In this document: positions 7,637-17,097 of the stretch, piece after piece
Position numbering within the stretch: position 1 is the first letter of the stretch
How the letters are laid out: every line of letters begins with the position of its first letter
Assembly (NCBI RefSeq): GCF_001884045.1
Contig: NZ_MACF01000046.1
Location: 310,001 to 374,000, forward strand
Direction: 5' to 3'
Length of the DNA: 64,000 bases
From: Bacillus mobilis
Lineage (GTDB): Bacteria > Bacillota > Bacilli > Bacillales > Bacillaceae_G
The notes under the pieces: generated by a model
Database searches by the model: none
What the model saw: the letters and a program-made list of their open reading frames with translations, nothing else
Told to the model about the DNA's origin: nothing
Made by a program: the position numbers and the translations under genes

Positions 7637-8854
7637 TTGATAGATGCATTAGATGTAATGAGTAACTTGGATAAAGTCCTTCCTTATTATCAAGCTATTT
7701 TTAGTGCTGATGAGCATACTGTAATCGGATATGAAGTAGTAGGACGTATTCAAACAGAAGAGGGCATACAAAGTTTAGCTTCTTTCTTTCATGATGATTC
7801 TATTCCAAGTGAGTTTCAACTGGAAGCGGACAATATTATAGTAGAAAAAGCTTTAAATCGTTATTTAGAAAGTGATCAAAAACTATTATTATTTATACAT
7901 CGGAATGCTAACGTATTAATGAACGATGATGATGAAAGTTTACTTCAACTTTTATTGATGTATGAAGAGCAAGGTTTAAATTTGAAACACATTGTTTTAG
8001 AAATTACAGAACATGAATGCAAAGAAGATATAGAGCAATTTAATCATTTGCTTATGTATTATCGTACATATGGTATTCAAATTTCGATTAATAAAGTCGG
8101 AACGGGTACAAGTAATTTAGAACGTATTAGCGTGTTAGCGCCAGATATTTTAAAAGTAGATTTAACAAACTTAAGGCAAACTGCACTTTTACAATCTTAT
8201 CAAGATATTTTATATTCTTTATCATTACTTGCTAGAAGAATTGGTGCGACATTGTTGTATGAAGAGATAGATGCTTTTTATCAACTACAATATGCTTGGA
8301 AAAACGGTGGTAGATATTATCAAGGGAATTATTTGAAAGAGTGCTTACCTGATTTTATTGAAACGAACGTTTTGAAAGAACGACTTGGTAATGAGTGTCA
8401 TCAATTTATTCAACATGAGAAGAAGAAATTACAAAAAATTTATAATTTAACAGAAATGTTACGTGATCGAATTGGTGATGTTCTAGCCAAACAGAAAAAG
8501 AATGAAGATATAAATGATTGGTTATTACAATTTAGCCAAAGTGTATCACAGTATAGTTTCCGCATATTTATTTGTAACGAAGATGGTTTCCAACAATCAG
8601 GAAACGTTATGAAAAAAGATGGGGAATGGATTGTGATGCCCGAGTATTATATGAAAAACTGGAGTTGGCGTCCGTATTTTCTAGAAAATATTATGAAAAT
8701 GCGTTTTGAGAATAAGGCAAGACTTTCAGATTTATATGCTGATATTGAAACCGGTGAGATGGTACGAACATTTTCTTTCCCAATTGATGATGAAAACTTT
8801 TTATTTATAGATTTATCGTATGAATATTTATATGAAGAAGATGTTTTATTTTAA
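7637..8854 (+). CDS. ykuI: YkuI, degenerate EAL-domain cyclic-di-GMP-binding protein
   Basis: An N-terminal EAL domain (about residues 15-250) is followed by a helical linker and a C-terminal PAS-like sensor domain (about 280-400), the YkuI architecture. The EAL signature reads YEVVGRI instead of EALLR; other conserved pieces (VLEITEH, INKVGTG, ILKVDL) are recognisable. B. subtilis YkuI binds c-di-GMP with no detected phosphodiesterase activity, so a receptor role is more likely than turnover. TTG 7637 is the start because GGGAGGGA lies 6 nt upstream. It has its own promoter region after the sRNA terminator and ends at a tight hairpin. Confidence 0.9.
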   Translation: MIDALDVMSNLDKVLPYYQAIFSADEHTVIGYEVVGRIQTEEGIQSLASFFHDDSIPSEFQLEADNIIVEKALNRYLESDQKLLLFIHRNANVLMNDDDESLLQLLLMYEEQGLNLKHIVLEITEHECKEDIEQFNHLLMYYRTYGIQISINKVGTGTSNLERISVLAPDILKVDLTNLRQTALLQSYQDILYSLSLLARRIGATLLYEEIDAFYQLQYAWKNGGRYYQGNYLKECLPDFIETNVLKERLGNECHQFIQHEKKKLQKIYNLTEMLRDRIGDVLAKQKKNEDINDWLLQFSQSVSQYSFRIFICNEDGFQQSGNVMKKDGEWIVMPEYYMKNWSWRPYFLENIMKMRFENKARLSDLYADIETGEMVRTFSFPIDDENFLFIDLSYEYLYEEDVLF

Positions 8855-8881
8855 TGCACGAAGAGATTCGTGCATTTTTTG
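8855..8881 (+). terminator. Terminator after ykuI
   Basis: TGCACGAA (8855-8862) pairs with TTCGTGCA (8867-8874), 4-nt loop, followed by six or more T, immediately after the stop codon. Confidence 0.9.
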
Positions 8882-9036
8882 TTTGTTTTTATCATAAATT
8901 GGTAATAGTGAAAATGGTGATGAAAATGCTGTCTATCGTTGTAAAGATTTTACGAACGAAACCAGCCCTTTCTTGGCATAATCATTGTTACAATGAATAC
9001 TACAAAGACAAGTTCTCTTAAAAGGAAGGTGAAAAA

Positions 9037-9525
9037 ATGAGGAAATATGGAATATGGTTAGTTCTATTTGTATGCGTTGCCTTTCTAGTTGGTTATAGTG
9101 TCACAACTGTTTTAGGTAAAGAGGAAGTGAAAATCGATCAGAAAGAAGTGTTTACAACGATACAAAAAGGCTATGAAACCCAATTCTCAATTCGTGGGAA
9201 GCATTTGCCGATGAATAAGATGATAGAAACGTTATCACCATATTTTACAGAGAATTTCCTTCAAGTATTTACAGATGAAAATAGTAGAAGTGATAAACAA
9301 AGTGGTGAATATTTACTTCCGGCAAAAGAAGCACCGTTTTCTTTTCATTCAGAAACGAAAATGTCATATGATGAAGAGCATAAAATTTTATATGTATATG
9401 AGCGGGCAAAAAGTGGACAATATCAAATTGTAACATTGCAAAGAGATCAAGGGAAATGGAAAATGGCTGGATATCATGAAAGTCAAGAACTTTTAACTGA
9501 AATAAAAAGATTACAACAATTATAA
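9037..9525 (+). CDS. Secreted or membrane-anchored DUF3993-like protein
   Basis: 162 residues with an N-terminal hydrophobic segment (about residues 6-27, WLVLFVCVAFLVGYSVTTVLG), with no lipobox cysteine at a typical position, so it is an uncleaved anchor or a Sec signal. The rest is a small soluble domain with alternating strands and helices ending EIKRLQQL; LSPYFTENFLQVFTDEN and YQIVTLQRDQGKWKMAGY look like conserved blocks. I recall such proteins as DUF3993 in the B. cereus group, with moderate certainty. The ribosome binding site AAGGAAGGTG is good. No function is known, and it has no B. subtilis counterpart at this position. Confidence 0.6.
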   Translation: MRKYGIWLVLFVCVAFLVGYSVTTVLGKEEVKIDQKEVFTTIQKGYETQFSIRGKHLPMNKMIETLSPYFTENFLQVFTDENSRSDKQSGEYLLPAKEAPFSFHSETKMSYDEEHKILYVYERAKSGQYQIVTLQRDQGKWKMAGYHESQELLTEIKRLQQL

Positions 9526-9536
9526 AGTAAAATTTT

Positions 9537-9596
9537 AATTGGTGGGGGATATTCACTTCTAACTGAGTAATAGCCTGCACCAATTGGGCTATTACT
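9537..9596. repeat. Short dispersed repeat, copy A
   Basis: Bounded by AATTGGTG (9537-9544) and CACCAATT (9578-9585), a perfect 8-bp inverted pair. A second stem pairs AGTAATAGCC (9566-9575) with GGCTATTACT (9587-9596). It shares a spaced consensus (GGGAT, TTC, CTA, ACTGA, TAGCC, CACCAATT) with a second copy about 0.9 kb downstream, suggesting a small dispersed intergenic element. Confidence 0.5.
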
Positions 9597-9603
9597 ACCC
9601 ACA

Positions 9604-9647
9604 AATATTGAATAAGAATAGGTCTTCACCTATTCTTATTCAATATT
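9604..9647. terminator. Long perfect hairpin overlapping the glutaredoxin stop
   Basis: A 20-bp perfect stem (9604-9623 with 9628-9647) has a 4-nt CTTC loop. It includes the glutaredoxin stop codon and lies between convergent genes. There is no clear T-run, so it may block readthrough or protect mRNA 3' ends rather than act as a classic terminator. Confidence 0.6.
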
Positions 9648-9872
9648 GAGTAGCTGTTGTAATTTTTCAATTTGAAAACCAGCAACAACTTCTCCATCAA
9701 TTACAACTGTTGGAGTTGAATATGAATCATAGTCATATAAAAGACGATTGCGTGCAGCAGCGTCTTTTTTTACGTCAAATTCTTCATATACAACGTTATT
9801 ATGCTTTAAAAATTCTTTCACAATGACACATGGCGGACAATCAGGTTGTGTGTAAACCTCAATTTTTTTCAT
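9636..9872 (-). CDS. Glutaredoxin-like thiol-disulfide protein (CPPC)
   Basis: 78 residues with a thioredoxin-like fold: beta strand KKIEVYT, active-site CPPC at residues 12-15, helix, and the cis-proline motif STPTVVIDG around 52-60. The size and CPPC fit the glutaredoxin/NrdH family of thiol reductants. The partner is unknown; there is no ribonucleotide reductase gene nearby. The start has AGGAGG upstream of the ATG. It is convergent with the DUF3993-like gene and separated from it by a dispersed repeat and a long hairpin. Confidence 0.85.
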   Translation of the reverse strand: MKKIEVYTQPDCPPCVIVKEFLKHNNVVYEEFDVKKDAAARNRLLYDYDSYSTPTVVIDGEVVAGFQIEKLQQLLNIE

Positions 9873-10105
9873 TGTAATTCCTCCTTTTTTCTGTTTTTTA
9901 TTATATTCTTCCAGTATAAAAATCGCAATAAAGAAGGGAAAAGATGTTCTTTCTGTTTTTTCCTTCGCATTTCGACAAATTTTTAGTTGAGTTTCTGGCC
10001 AATAACCTTTATCCTAGACTGTGGAACATTTTTTCTGTTATGACGGATAGAATGAGTATAGCTGTAAAACCTATTGGTAGGAAGATCAGAGAAAGGAGAG
10101 ATTTC

Positions 10106-10342
10106 ATGTCTCTACTCCAAGGAATTTTAACTCGACTTGTTAGTCTACAAGAACAAGCTGAAAGCGGTGAAGTAGCACAACGCTATTTTGAAGTGAACGG
10201 TGAGCGCAAATGTAGCGTGAAATTTTTCGATAAAAGTGAAATGTATGAGTTAGAAGTGTATCAACAAGGTGAAAAACCTCAAGTGTATCAATTCGATAAT
10301 ATCGACATGGTTGCAATTGAGATTTACGATATCATTTCTTGA
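10106..10342 (+). CDS. ykuJ: YkuJ family protein
   Basis: 78 residues beginning MSLLQGILTRL, with a helical N-terminal region (about 1-25) and a beta-rich remainder (FEVNGERKCSVKFFD, YELEVYQ, YQFDNIDMVAIEIYD), matching the YkuJ family of small structured proteins of unknown function. The start is chosen on AAAGGAGAG 5 nt upstream; a longer in-frame reading back to 9944 has no ribosome binding site and odd composition. Position between ykuI and ykuK matches B. subtilis. It ends at a strong terminator. Confidence 0.85.
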   Translation: MSLLQGILTRLVSLQEQAESGEVAQRYFEVNGERKCSVKFFDKSEMYELEVYQQGEKPQVYQFDNIDMVAIEIYDIIS

Positions 10343-10352
10343 TACATATAAA

Positions 10353-10383
10353 AAAGGTGTTGCCATATGGCAACACCTTTTTT
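10353..10383 (+). terminator. Terminator after ykuJ
   Basis: AAAGGTGTTGCC (10353-10364) pairs perfectly with GGCAACACCTTT (10369-10380) around ATAT, followed by a T-run. Confidence 0.92.
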
Positions 10384-10456
10384 AGTTCTATTACTTTTTA
10401 GGATATATGTATAGGGATTTTTCATTTTTCCTACAATGGTAATAAAGTAACATTGT

Positions 10457-10505
10457 AATCAGTAGGGATTCTTCGTCCTATACTGATTATTAGCCATCAC
10501 CAATT
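10457..10505. repeat. Short dispersed repeat, copy B
   Basis: Shares the ordered blocks GGGATT, TTC, CTATACTGATTATTAGCC and CACCAATT with copy A. An inner hairpin pairs AATCAGTA with TATACTGATT. It lies in the 215-bp gap before the zinc-ribbon gene; otherwise that gap holds only the ykuJ terminator. Confidence 0.45.
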
Positions 10506-10557
10506 AGTTGTTTACAGATAGCAAAAGCGTGATAAAGATAACGAGGAGGTGTGTTGT

Positions 10558-10707
10558 ATGGAACGTTTACCAGTTGTGATTTGTCCTAAATGTCACAATT
10601 CTGCTGAGATTATTCATGTATTAACGGCTCAATCGAATCAAAATGTAATTTATACGTGCCAAGTTTGCCAGTATATAATTCGAAATATTGAAACGAATAA
10701 AGGATAG
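10558..10707 (+). CDS. 49-residue zinc-ribbon peptide
   Basis: A small gene reading MERLPVVICPKC... with two CxxC knuckles (Cys9/Cys12 in CPKC and Cys34/Cys37 in CQVC) 21 residues apart, the pattern of a compact treble-clef or zinc-ribbon peptide. A strong GAGGAGGT sits 7 nt before the ATG, which supports real translation. It lies between ykuJ and ykuK on the same strand. I recognise no named family; zinc binding is inferred from the cysteine spacing. Confidence 0.75.
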   Translation: MERLPVVICPKCHNSAEIIHVLTAQSNQNVIYTCQVCQYIIRNIETNKG

Positions 10708-10781
10708 GAAGTTATAATTTTTATTTTTGTCCCATACAATGAGAATACGAAAAGTCTGTCTAATTGAAAGGACGTGACTAT

Positions 10782-11300
10782 GTGGCCGGTGAACATACAT
10801 TTTATAATGTTTCAGAGAGACATTTAAATTTTGATATGGTCTTTAGCCGTATTTGTAGCTTCATTGAAAAGGATCCACGAAATTTGTATCGCTTATCTAT
10901 TGGGACAGACTCACAAGCACATCAAAAGGATACGAGGTTTATTACGGCAATTCATATTCATCGCGTTGGAAAAGGTGCCTGGGGGTGTTTACACCATAAA
11001 TCAGTGAAAGATAAGCCAGCAACTTTACGTGAGAAAATATATTTAGAGACGCAGTTTAGCCAAGAAATCGCATGCCTATTTACTCCAAAACATATACAAA
11101 CAATATGGGATTTATTGCATCCATATGCTCAAGATGGGGCTGGATTTATAATGGAAATTCACTTGGATATCGGAAATGATGGTTTAACAAAAGAATTTAT
11201 TCTAGATATGACAGCGAAAATTCAAGCGATGGGATTAACTGCAAAAATTAAGCCAGATGCTTATGCGGCGTTTAGTTATGCAAATCGATATACGAAATAA
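10782..11300 (+). CDS. ykuK: YkuK family, RNase H-like protein
   Basis: A 172-residue protein with an early strand-loop RLSIGTDSQAH typical of the DUF458/YkuK group, which adopts an RNase H-like fold; the Asp in GTDSQ and the Asp in HLDIGNDG are plausible metal ligands. Activity in the family is unproven. GTG 10782 is preferred because AAAGGA lies about 9 nt upstream; TTG 10764 would overlap that site. The gene order ykuJ-ykuK-abbA-ykuL is the same as in B. subtilis. Confidence 0.82.
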   Translation: MAGEHTFYNVSERHLNFDMVFSRICSFIEKDPRNLYRLSIGTDSQAHQKDTRFITAIHIHRVGKGAWGCLHHKSVKDKPATLREKIYLETQFSQEIACLFTPKHIQTIWDLLHPYAQDGAGFIMEIHLDIGNDGLTKEFILDMTAKIQAMGLTAKIKPDAYAAFSYANRYTK

Positions 11301-11408
11301 AAAACAATTTTTATATATCTTTCACTAAAAACTGAATATTACATCTATTAAATAGGCTGGAAATTTTATATAATAAGAGTAACGATGCGAGTATAAGGAG
11401 AGGGGTAT

Positions 11409-11600
11409 ATGAAAAGGGAAGTTGTTTTAACAGAAGAAGAAGAGAGTTTGTTACTAGATATTTTATTTCAGCAAAATTATGCGAGTGAAATTTTAGCTGT
11501 GGAACTTACAGATATTGAGAATGGTTTAAAACGGACAGATGTGACGCAATATAAAAAAATTACAAGGTTATTTTACAGATTAAAAAATAAGGGGTATTAA
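11409..11600 (+). CDS. abbA: AbbA, AbrB antirepressor
   Basis: A 63-residue acidic helical protein (LTEEEESLLLDILFQQNYASEILAVELTDIE..., then YKKITRLFYRLKN). B. subtilis AbbA has the same size, the same TEEE-LLL-IL-YA-E-L...DIE pattern and the same place between ykuK and ykuL. AbbA binds the AbrB DNA-binding face and relieves repression of transition-state genes under Spo0A control. A good AGGAGAGG is present upstream. A short weak hairpin with eight T follows (about 11601-11629). Confidence 0.8.
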   Translation: MKREVVLTEEEESLLLDILFQQNYASEILAVELTDIENGLKRTDVTQYKKITRLFYRLKNKGY

Positions 11601-11769
11601 GCGCTACCGGAATGGTAGTCTTTTTTTTGTGTTGTATGCTAAAATAGCTGTGTAATTTTGTTTTTATTGAAATAAAGTAAGGACAAAATAATAATATGAA
11701 AACGCTATCATAAAATGTGAATAGAGTCGGTGATTAAAAGTAGGAAAAAGGGAAGATGGGGGATGTAAC

Positions 11770-12213
11770 ATGATTAGTATTCCGAAAGACGAGTTTCAAC
11801 AAATTTTTGTGAAAGATTTAATGATTTCATCAGAAAAAGTAGCACATGTCCAAATGGGGAATGGTTTAGAGCATGCTTTACTCGTTCTTGTGAAATCTGG
11901 ATATTCGGCGATACCTGTTTTAGACCCGATGTATAAATTGCACGGGTTAATTAGTACTGCTATGATTTTAGACGGTATGTTAGGGCTAGAGCGCATTGAG
12001 TTTGAAAGACTTGACGAAATGAAAGTAGAACAGGTGATGAAGGAAGACATTCCGGTTCTTAAGTTAGAAGATTCATTTGCGAAAGCTTTAGAAATGACAA
12101 TTGATCATCCTTTTATTTGCGCTGTTAATGAAGAGGGATATTTTGAGGGGATTTTAACACGTCGAGCTATTTTAAAATTGTTGAATAAAAAAGTAAGACA
12201 ACATAATCGATAA
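11770..12213 (+). CDS. cbpB: CBS-domain protein CbpB/DarB, cyclic-di-AMP sensor
   Basis: 147 residues consisting of two CBS motifs: VKDLMISSEKVAHV...GYSAIPVLDPMYKLHGLIS (about 14-60) and VEQVMKEDIPVLKLEDSF...FICAVNEEGYFEGILTRRAIL (about 83-138). This is the YkuL/DarB/CbpB type, a free c-di-AMP-binding protein known to bind Rel (and pyruvate carboxylase in B. subtilis) when c-di-AMP is low. pycA lies about 30 kb away in this window. Start ATG with GGGGGA-like site; terminator follows. Confidence 0.87.
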   Translation: MISIPKDEFQQIFVKDLMISSEKVAHVQMGNGLEHALLVLVKSGYSAIPVLDPMYKLHGLISTAMILDGMLGLERIEFERLDEMKVEQVMKEDIPVLKLEDSFAKALEMTIDHPFICAVNEEGYFEGILTRRAILKLLNKKVRQHNR

Positions 12214-12220
12214 TGTGAGA

Positions 12221-12257
12221 AAAGTGACTTCATAGAAGCGGAGAAGTCACTTTTTTT
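12221..12257 (+). terminator. Terminator after cbpB
   Basis: AAAGTGACTTC (12221-12231) pairs with GAAGTCACTTT (12243-12253), followed by a T-run. Confidence 0.9.
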
Positions 12258-12381
12258 CGTGCATATCAGTTGTGTATGTATTATATTTAAAAAGATAAAA
12301 AATATAAGAGTATATAGTTAAATTAAGGATGAAAAGCTTATTGAGATAAGGTGTATGGAAGCTAAGGAAAGAGGGAGAAAG

Positions 12382-13239
12382 TTGCAAATTGATGATTTTC
12401 AAATGATGGTTGTGTTAGCTCAGGAATCAAATATGAGAAAAGCAGCGGAACGTTTATTTGTTTCACAACCTGCGCTTAGTCAACGATTACAATCTATGGA
12501 GAAGCAATGGGGAATGAAGTTTTTTATTCGCTCGCAAAAAGGATTGACAATTACACCTGAAGGGGAAAAAGTCGCAAATTATGCAAAAGAGATGCTACAA
12601 AAAGAAGAGGATATTAAAAGTGAGCTAGCTGTTTTTAGAACAGAAACTCACGGAACGTTAAAAATAGCTGTTGCATCAGTTATTGGTCAATATTGGCTTC
12701 CGCCCGTTTTGAAGAAGTTTGTACATAAATACCCTTCTGTGAAAATATCGCTGTTTACTGGCTGGAGTAGTGAAGTGCAAAAGCAATTTTATGAAGGGGA
12801 CGTTCATGTTGCTATATTGAGAGGCACACAAGAATATAAAGGTCAGAAACAACAATTATTTGAAGATGAACTTTATTTAGTGGACAAAGAAATAAAAGAT
12901 ATTTCGATGTTAAAAGAAACAAATAGACCATTTATTCAATTTAAAAGTGATTCGACTTATTATGGACAAATACAAAATTGGTGGTATGGTTTATTTTCTA
13001 ATCCGCCTAAGAGAACAATTGTGGTTGATCAAATTGAGACGTGCAAACAACTCGTTTTAAATGGTATAGGTTATGCTCTTTTACCTTCTACTGTTTTAAA
13101 AGAAGTACAGGAAAATATGTATAAAACACCTGTTCAATTAACGAGAGAAACATGGTTATTGACGAGTGAATCGGCCAGACAATTGAAGCAAGTACGGGCG
13201 TTTTTAGAAATTATAGAAGAAATTCAAATGGAAAAATAG
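12382..13239 (+). CDS. ccpC: LysR-type regulator CcpC
   Basis: 285-residue LysR-family transcription regulator: N-terminal winged HTH (AAERLFVSQPALSQRLQSMEKQWG, about residues 17-41) and a C-terminal periplasmic-binding-like effector domain. CcpC responds to citrate and represses aconitase and citrate synthase genes in Bacillus. The assignment rests on position between cbpB/ykuL and dapH, as in B. subtilis. TTG 12382 has GAGGGAG 5 nt upstream and gives the usual N-terminus (QIDDFQ); the ATG 27 nt earlier adds a Lys/Arg-rich extension. The flavodoxin genes that follow ccpC in B. subtilis are absent here. Confidence 0.8.
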   Translation: MQIDDFQMMVVLAQESNMRKAAERLFVSQPALSQRLQSMEKQWGMKFFIRSQKGLTITPEGEKVANYAKEMLQKEEDIKSELAVFRTETHGTLKIAVASVIGQYWLPPVLKKFVHKYPSVKISLFTGWSSEVQKQFYEGDVHVAILRGTQEYKGQKQQLFEDELYLVDKEIKDISMLKETNRPFIQFKSDSTYYGQIQNWWYGLFSNPPKRTIVVDQIETCKQLVLNGIGYALLPSTVLKEVQENMYKTPVQLTRETWLLTSESARQLKQVRAFLEIIEEIQMEK

Positions 13240-13310
13240 GATTATTATCTTGCTACTCGCTCTATCGTTTGGTAGAGTAACATTATAAATGGATTTAGGA
13301 GGCAACAAGA

Positions 13311-14033
13311 ATGAAAATGATGGACGCTAACGAAATTATTTCGTTTATTCAAAAAAGTGAAAAGAAAACTCCTGTAAAGGTATACATAAAAGGGGATTTA
13401 AAAGAAGTAACATTCCCTGAAACGGTACAAGCATTTGTAAATAAAAAGTCTGGTGTATTATTTGGAGAATGGTCTGATATTAAGACAATTCTTGATGAAA
13501 ATAGCAAGCACATTGTTGATTACGTTGTTGAAAATGACCGTCGTAATTCTGCGATTCCAATGCTTGATTTAAAAGGTATTAAAGCTCGTATTGAGCCAGG
13601 CGCGATTATTCGTGACCACGTTGAAATCGGCGACAACGCTGTTATTATGATGAATGCAACAATTAATATCGGTGCTGTAATTGGTGAAGGTACTATGATT
13701 GACATGAACGCGGTACTTGGTGGACGTGCAACAGTTGGTAAGAACTGTCACGTAGGTGCGGGTGCAGTACTTGCAGGTGTTATTGAGCCGCCGTCAGCAA
13801 AACCAGTTATTGTTGAAGATGATGTTGTAATTGGTGCTAACGTAGTTGTGTTAGAAGGCGTTACAGTAGGTAAAGGTGCAGTTGTAGCAGCAGGCGCTGT
13901 TGTAACAGAAGATGTGCCTCCATATACAGTTGTTGCGGGTACTCCAGCACGTGTAATTAAAGAGATTGATGAGAAGACAAAAGCAAAAACTGAAATTAAA
14001 CAAGAGCTTCGTCAATTAAACCCAGAGAAATAA
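13311..14033 (+). CDS. dapH: 2,3,4,5-tetrahydropyridine-2,6-dicarboxylate N-acetyltransferase
   Basis: Acetylates tetrahydrodipicolinate in the acetyl branch of diaminopimelate and lysine synthesis. 240 residues with an N-terminal alpha/beta domain, then the left-handed beta-helix made of hexapeptide repeats ([23 protein letters not shown]... [26 protein letters not shown], about residues 90-210), and a C-terminal helix. TAGGAGGC precedes the ATG. It is followed by its own terminator and then dapL, so the two pathway genes are adjacent but may be only partly cotranscribed. Confidence 0.95.
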   Translation: MKMMDANEIISFIQKSEKKTPVKVYIKGDLKEVTFPETVQAFVNKKSGVLFGEWSDIKTILDENSKHIVDYVVENDRRNSAIPMLDLKGIKARIEPGAIIRDHVEIGDNAVIMMNATINIGAVIGEGTMIDMNAVLGGRATVGKNCHVGAGAVLAGVIEPPSAKPVIVEDDVVIGANVVVLEGVTVGKGAVVAAGAVVTEDVPPYTVVAGTPARVIKEIDEKTKAKTEIKQELRQLNPEK

Positions 14034-14040
14034 AAACAAA

Positions 14041-15224
<1,184 letters not shown>

Positions 15225-15333
15225 ACTTGCTCGCCAAATTTGCAAAAATTTAAAGTGGGTACTTTTTAGTTCCAAGATGGAAACATCTTTTATATTTGTT
15301 TTGGATATTCATCGGCATACAAATGGATAAAGT

Positions 15334-15364
15334 AATGAGCAGTGGTTTTGAGCCGCTGCTCATT
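15334..15364 (+). terminator. Hairpin after dapL (weak terminator)
   Basis: AATGAGCAG (15334-15342) pairs perfectly with CTGCTCATT (15356-15364). There is no clean T-run after it, so termination is uncertain. The rest of 15225-15478 shows no gene. Confidence 0.45.
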
Positions 15365-15478
15365 ATTCATTATCGCTTATTGAGAAGATGATTAGTTAAC
15401 TAGCTTATATATGTTTACATTTCGTGTAAAAAGTGTGTAAAATCAATGTGAAACATAGAAAAAAGGGTGGGGAATTAC

Positions 15479-16345
15479 GTGCAAATTAGCAGTGCAATCT
15501 TGTGTTTCGTCTTATATGCGTATGTAATTATTGCGGCGGTGTATTTTGGGATAAGTTTTTATGCCTACCGTTTAGTAGATAATCATGAATATGACGAAAC
15601 ATATAAATGGGTGAAGAGATATTTATCACCTGTATTAGAAATTATGAATGGGTTTGTGCTTTTTTTATTTATTGGATTGATTGCTTTCTCAACGAGTTTA
15701 GTAGGGAATAAAACGACATTATTTGTACTAGGTATCATTATTTTTATGTTGTTAGGAATACGGATTGGTAACACGGTGTTTTGGAATGAAAGAAAAGTAG
15801 ATGGTTGGACTGGAATGCTAATCCCGTGTATGTTAGCGGCTATCGTGACAAACATAGAGCATGAGTATTATCAATTGCATTTTTGGCTTATTATCGTTTT
15901 AACAATTCTTTCAGTTTTGTATATAAGTACGGTAGTACTAACATACATTGCACATGAAAAAGGTGATGTTAAAGGAACTCTCTTCTTTAGAGGACGAGCA
16001 TTATTTTGGAGTGTGCCAACGATGGCGGTTATAGGGATTATTGCGATATTAGTAAATGGATATCAATTTACTAATTGGCAACTATTTTTAGAAAATTGGT
16101 GGATTTTCATCATTTCGTTTATCGCTTTTTTAGGCGCAACACATTATTTATTCCATCAACATCATTATATATTGGCATTACTATTCGCATTTACACAATT
16201 ATTATTTGCTTTCTTCGGACAAGAAACGTTATTATTCGTTTTTGAAACATTTAGTTCATTTGGAAATATATTTGTATTTGGTATGTTAATTTTCAGTATC
16301 GCATTTTATTTACAACAGTATTTTTATATGCAAAAACAAAAATAA
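15479..16345 (+). CDS. Polytopic membrane protein, eight or so helices
   Basis: 288 residues, mostly hydrophobic, with about eight predicted transmembrane segments separated by short loops (for example residues 1-26, 54-73, 80-96, 106-122, 132-155, 173-193, 200-219 and 240-275). The general look, with ISFYAYRLVD and GRALFWSVP loops, is faintly like a CydB-type quinol oxidase subunit II, but no partner subunit I is present and I do not assign it. GTG 15479 has GGGTGGGGA 5 nt upstream and is preferred to GTG 15467. It sits between dapL and ktrC, where B. subtilis has other genes. Confidence 0.7.
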   Translation: MQISSAILCFVLYAYVIIAAVYFGISFYAYRLVDNHEYDETYKWVKRYLSPVLEIMNGFVLFLFIGLIAFSTSLVGNKTTLFVLGIIIFMLLGIRIGNTVFWNERKVDGWTGMLIPCMLAAIVTNIEHEYYQLHFWLIIVLTILSVLYISTVVLTYIAHEKGDVKGTLFFRGRALFWSVPTMAVIGIIAILVNGYQFTNWQLFLENWWIFIISFIAFLGATHYLFHQHHYILALLFAFTQLLFAFFGQETLLFVFETFSSFGNIFVFGMLIFSIAFYLQQYFYMQKQK

Positions 16346-16364
16346 GAATGATATACAGGTTTTT

Positions 16365-16392
16365 GTAGCAAATCTAAAGTATGTTACAATAA
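16365..16392 (+). promoter_or_regulatory. Candidate sigma-A promoter for ktrC
   Basis: TTGTAG followed after 16 bp by TACAAT, about 40 bp before the ktrC start; AT-rich between. Plausible but not unique. Confidence 0.4.
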
Positions 16393-16428
16393 AAATACAT
16401 AGTATTCGATGTTATTGGAGGAATTCCT

Positions 16429-17094
16429 GTGGGTGAAAAAGAGAAAGAATTTGCTGTCATTGGGCTTGGACGTTTTGGTGGAAGTATTTGCCGGGAACTT
16501 GCTCAATTAGGTATGGAAGTAATGGCAATTGATTCAGATGAGGATAAAATTAATGAGTTTGCAAATATAGCTTCACATGCTGTAATTGCAGATTCGACAG
16601 ATGAGATGGTATTAAAAAGTCTTGGTATTCGTAATTTTGACCATGTAGTCGTTGCTATTGGAGACAATTTAAATTCAAGTATTTTAACAACATTAATTCT
16701 GAAAGAGTTAGGTGTAAAAAATATTACTGTAAAAGCTCAAAATGATTACCATGAAAAAGTGTTAAGTAAAATAGGGGCAGATCACATTGTGCACCCAGAG
16801 CGTGATATGGGAAAAAGGATTGCTAATAATATTGCATCAAGTAATGTATTAGACTATCTTGAGCTTTCAGATGAGCATAGTATTGTAGAGATTATTGCAA
16901 ATAAAAAAATTGATGGTCATTCTTTAATCGAATTAGATATTCGTGCGAAGTTTGGATTGAATATTGTAGCGATTAAACGTGGTAAAGAAGTTATTGTATC
17001 TCCTCGAGCTACGGAAAATATTCAAGCGGGAGATATATTAATTGTAATTGGTCATGACGATGAAGTAGATCGTTTTAAACACTTTTTAAGATAA
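16429..17094 (+). CDS. ktrC: Potassium uptake regulatory subunit KtrC (RCK domains)
   Basis: 221-residue cytoplasmic gating subunit of a Ktr potassium transporter. An RCK_N Rossmann domain (FAVIGLGRFGGSICREL at about 8-24, then IDSDEDKINEF) binds ATP/ADP, and the RCK_C domain (about residues 135-221, ending ILIVIGHDDEVDRFKHFL) is the known c-di-AMP site of KtrC. The membrane partner (KtrD or KtrB) is not in this window. GTG start with GGAGGAA. The position next to rnjA matches B. subtilis ykqB, though adeC is missing between them. Confidence 0.9.
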   Translation: MGEKEKEFAVIGLGRFGGSICRELAQLGMEVMAIDSDEDKINEFANIASHAVIADSTDEMVLKSLGIRNFDHVVVAIGDNLNSSILTTLILKELGVKNITVKAQNDYHEKVLSKIGADHIVHPERDMGKRIANNIASSNVLDYLELSDEHSIVEIIANKKIDGHSLIELDIRAKFGLNIVAIKRGKEVIVSPRATENIQAGDILIVIGHDDEVDRFKHFLR

Positions 17095-17097
17095 GAG

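Noticed and set aside
9269-9604. 111-codon ORF antisense to the DUF3993-like gene
   Set aside because: Shadow frame with no ribosome binding site; it runs into the dispersed repeat and hairpin region.
9944-10105. Long N-terminal extension of ykuJ
   Set aside because: No ribosome binding site; Phe-rich composition unlike the family; the internal ATG has AAAGGAGAG.
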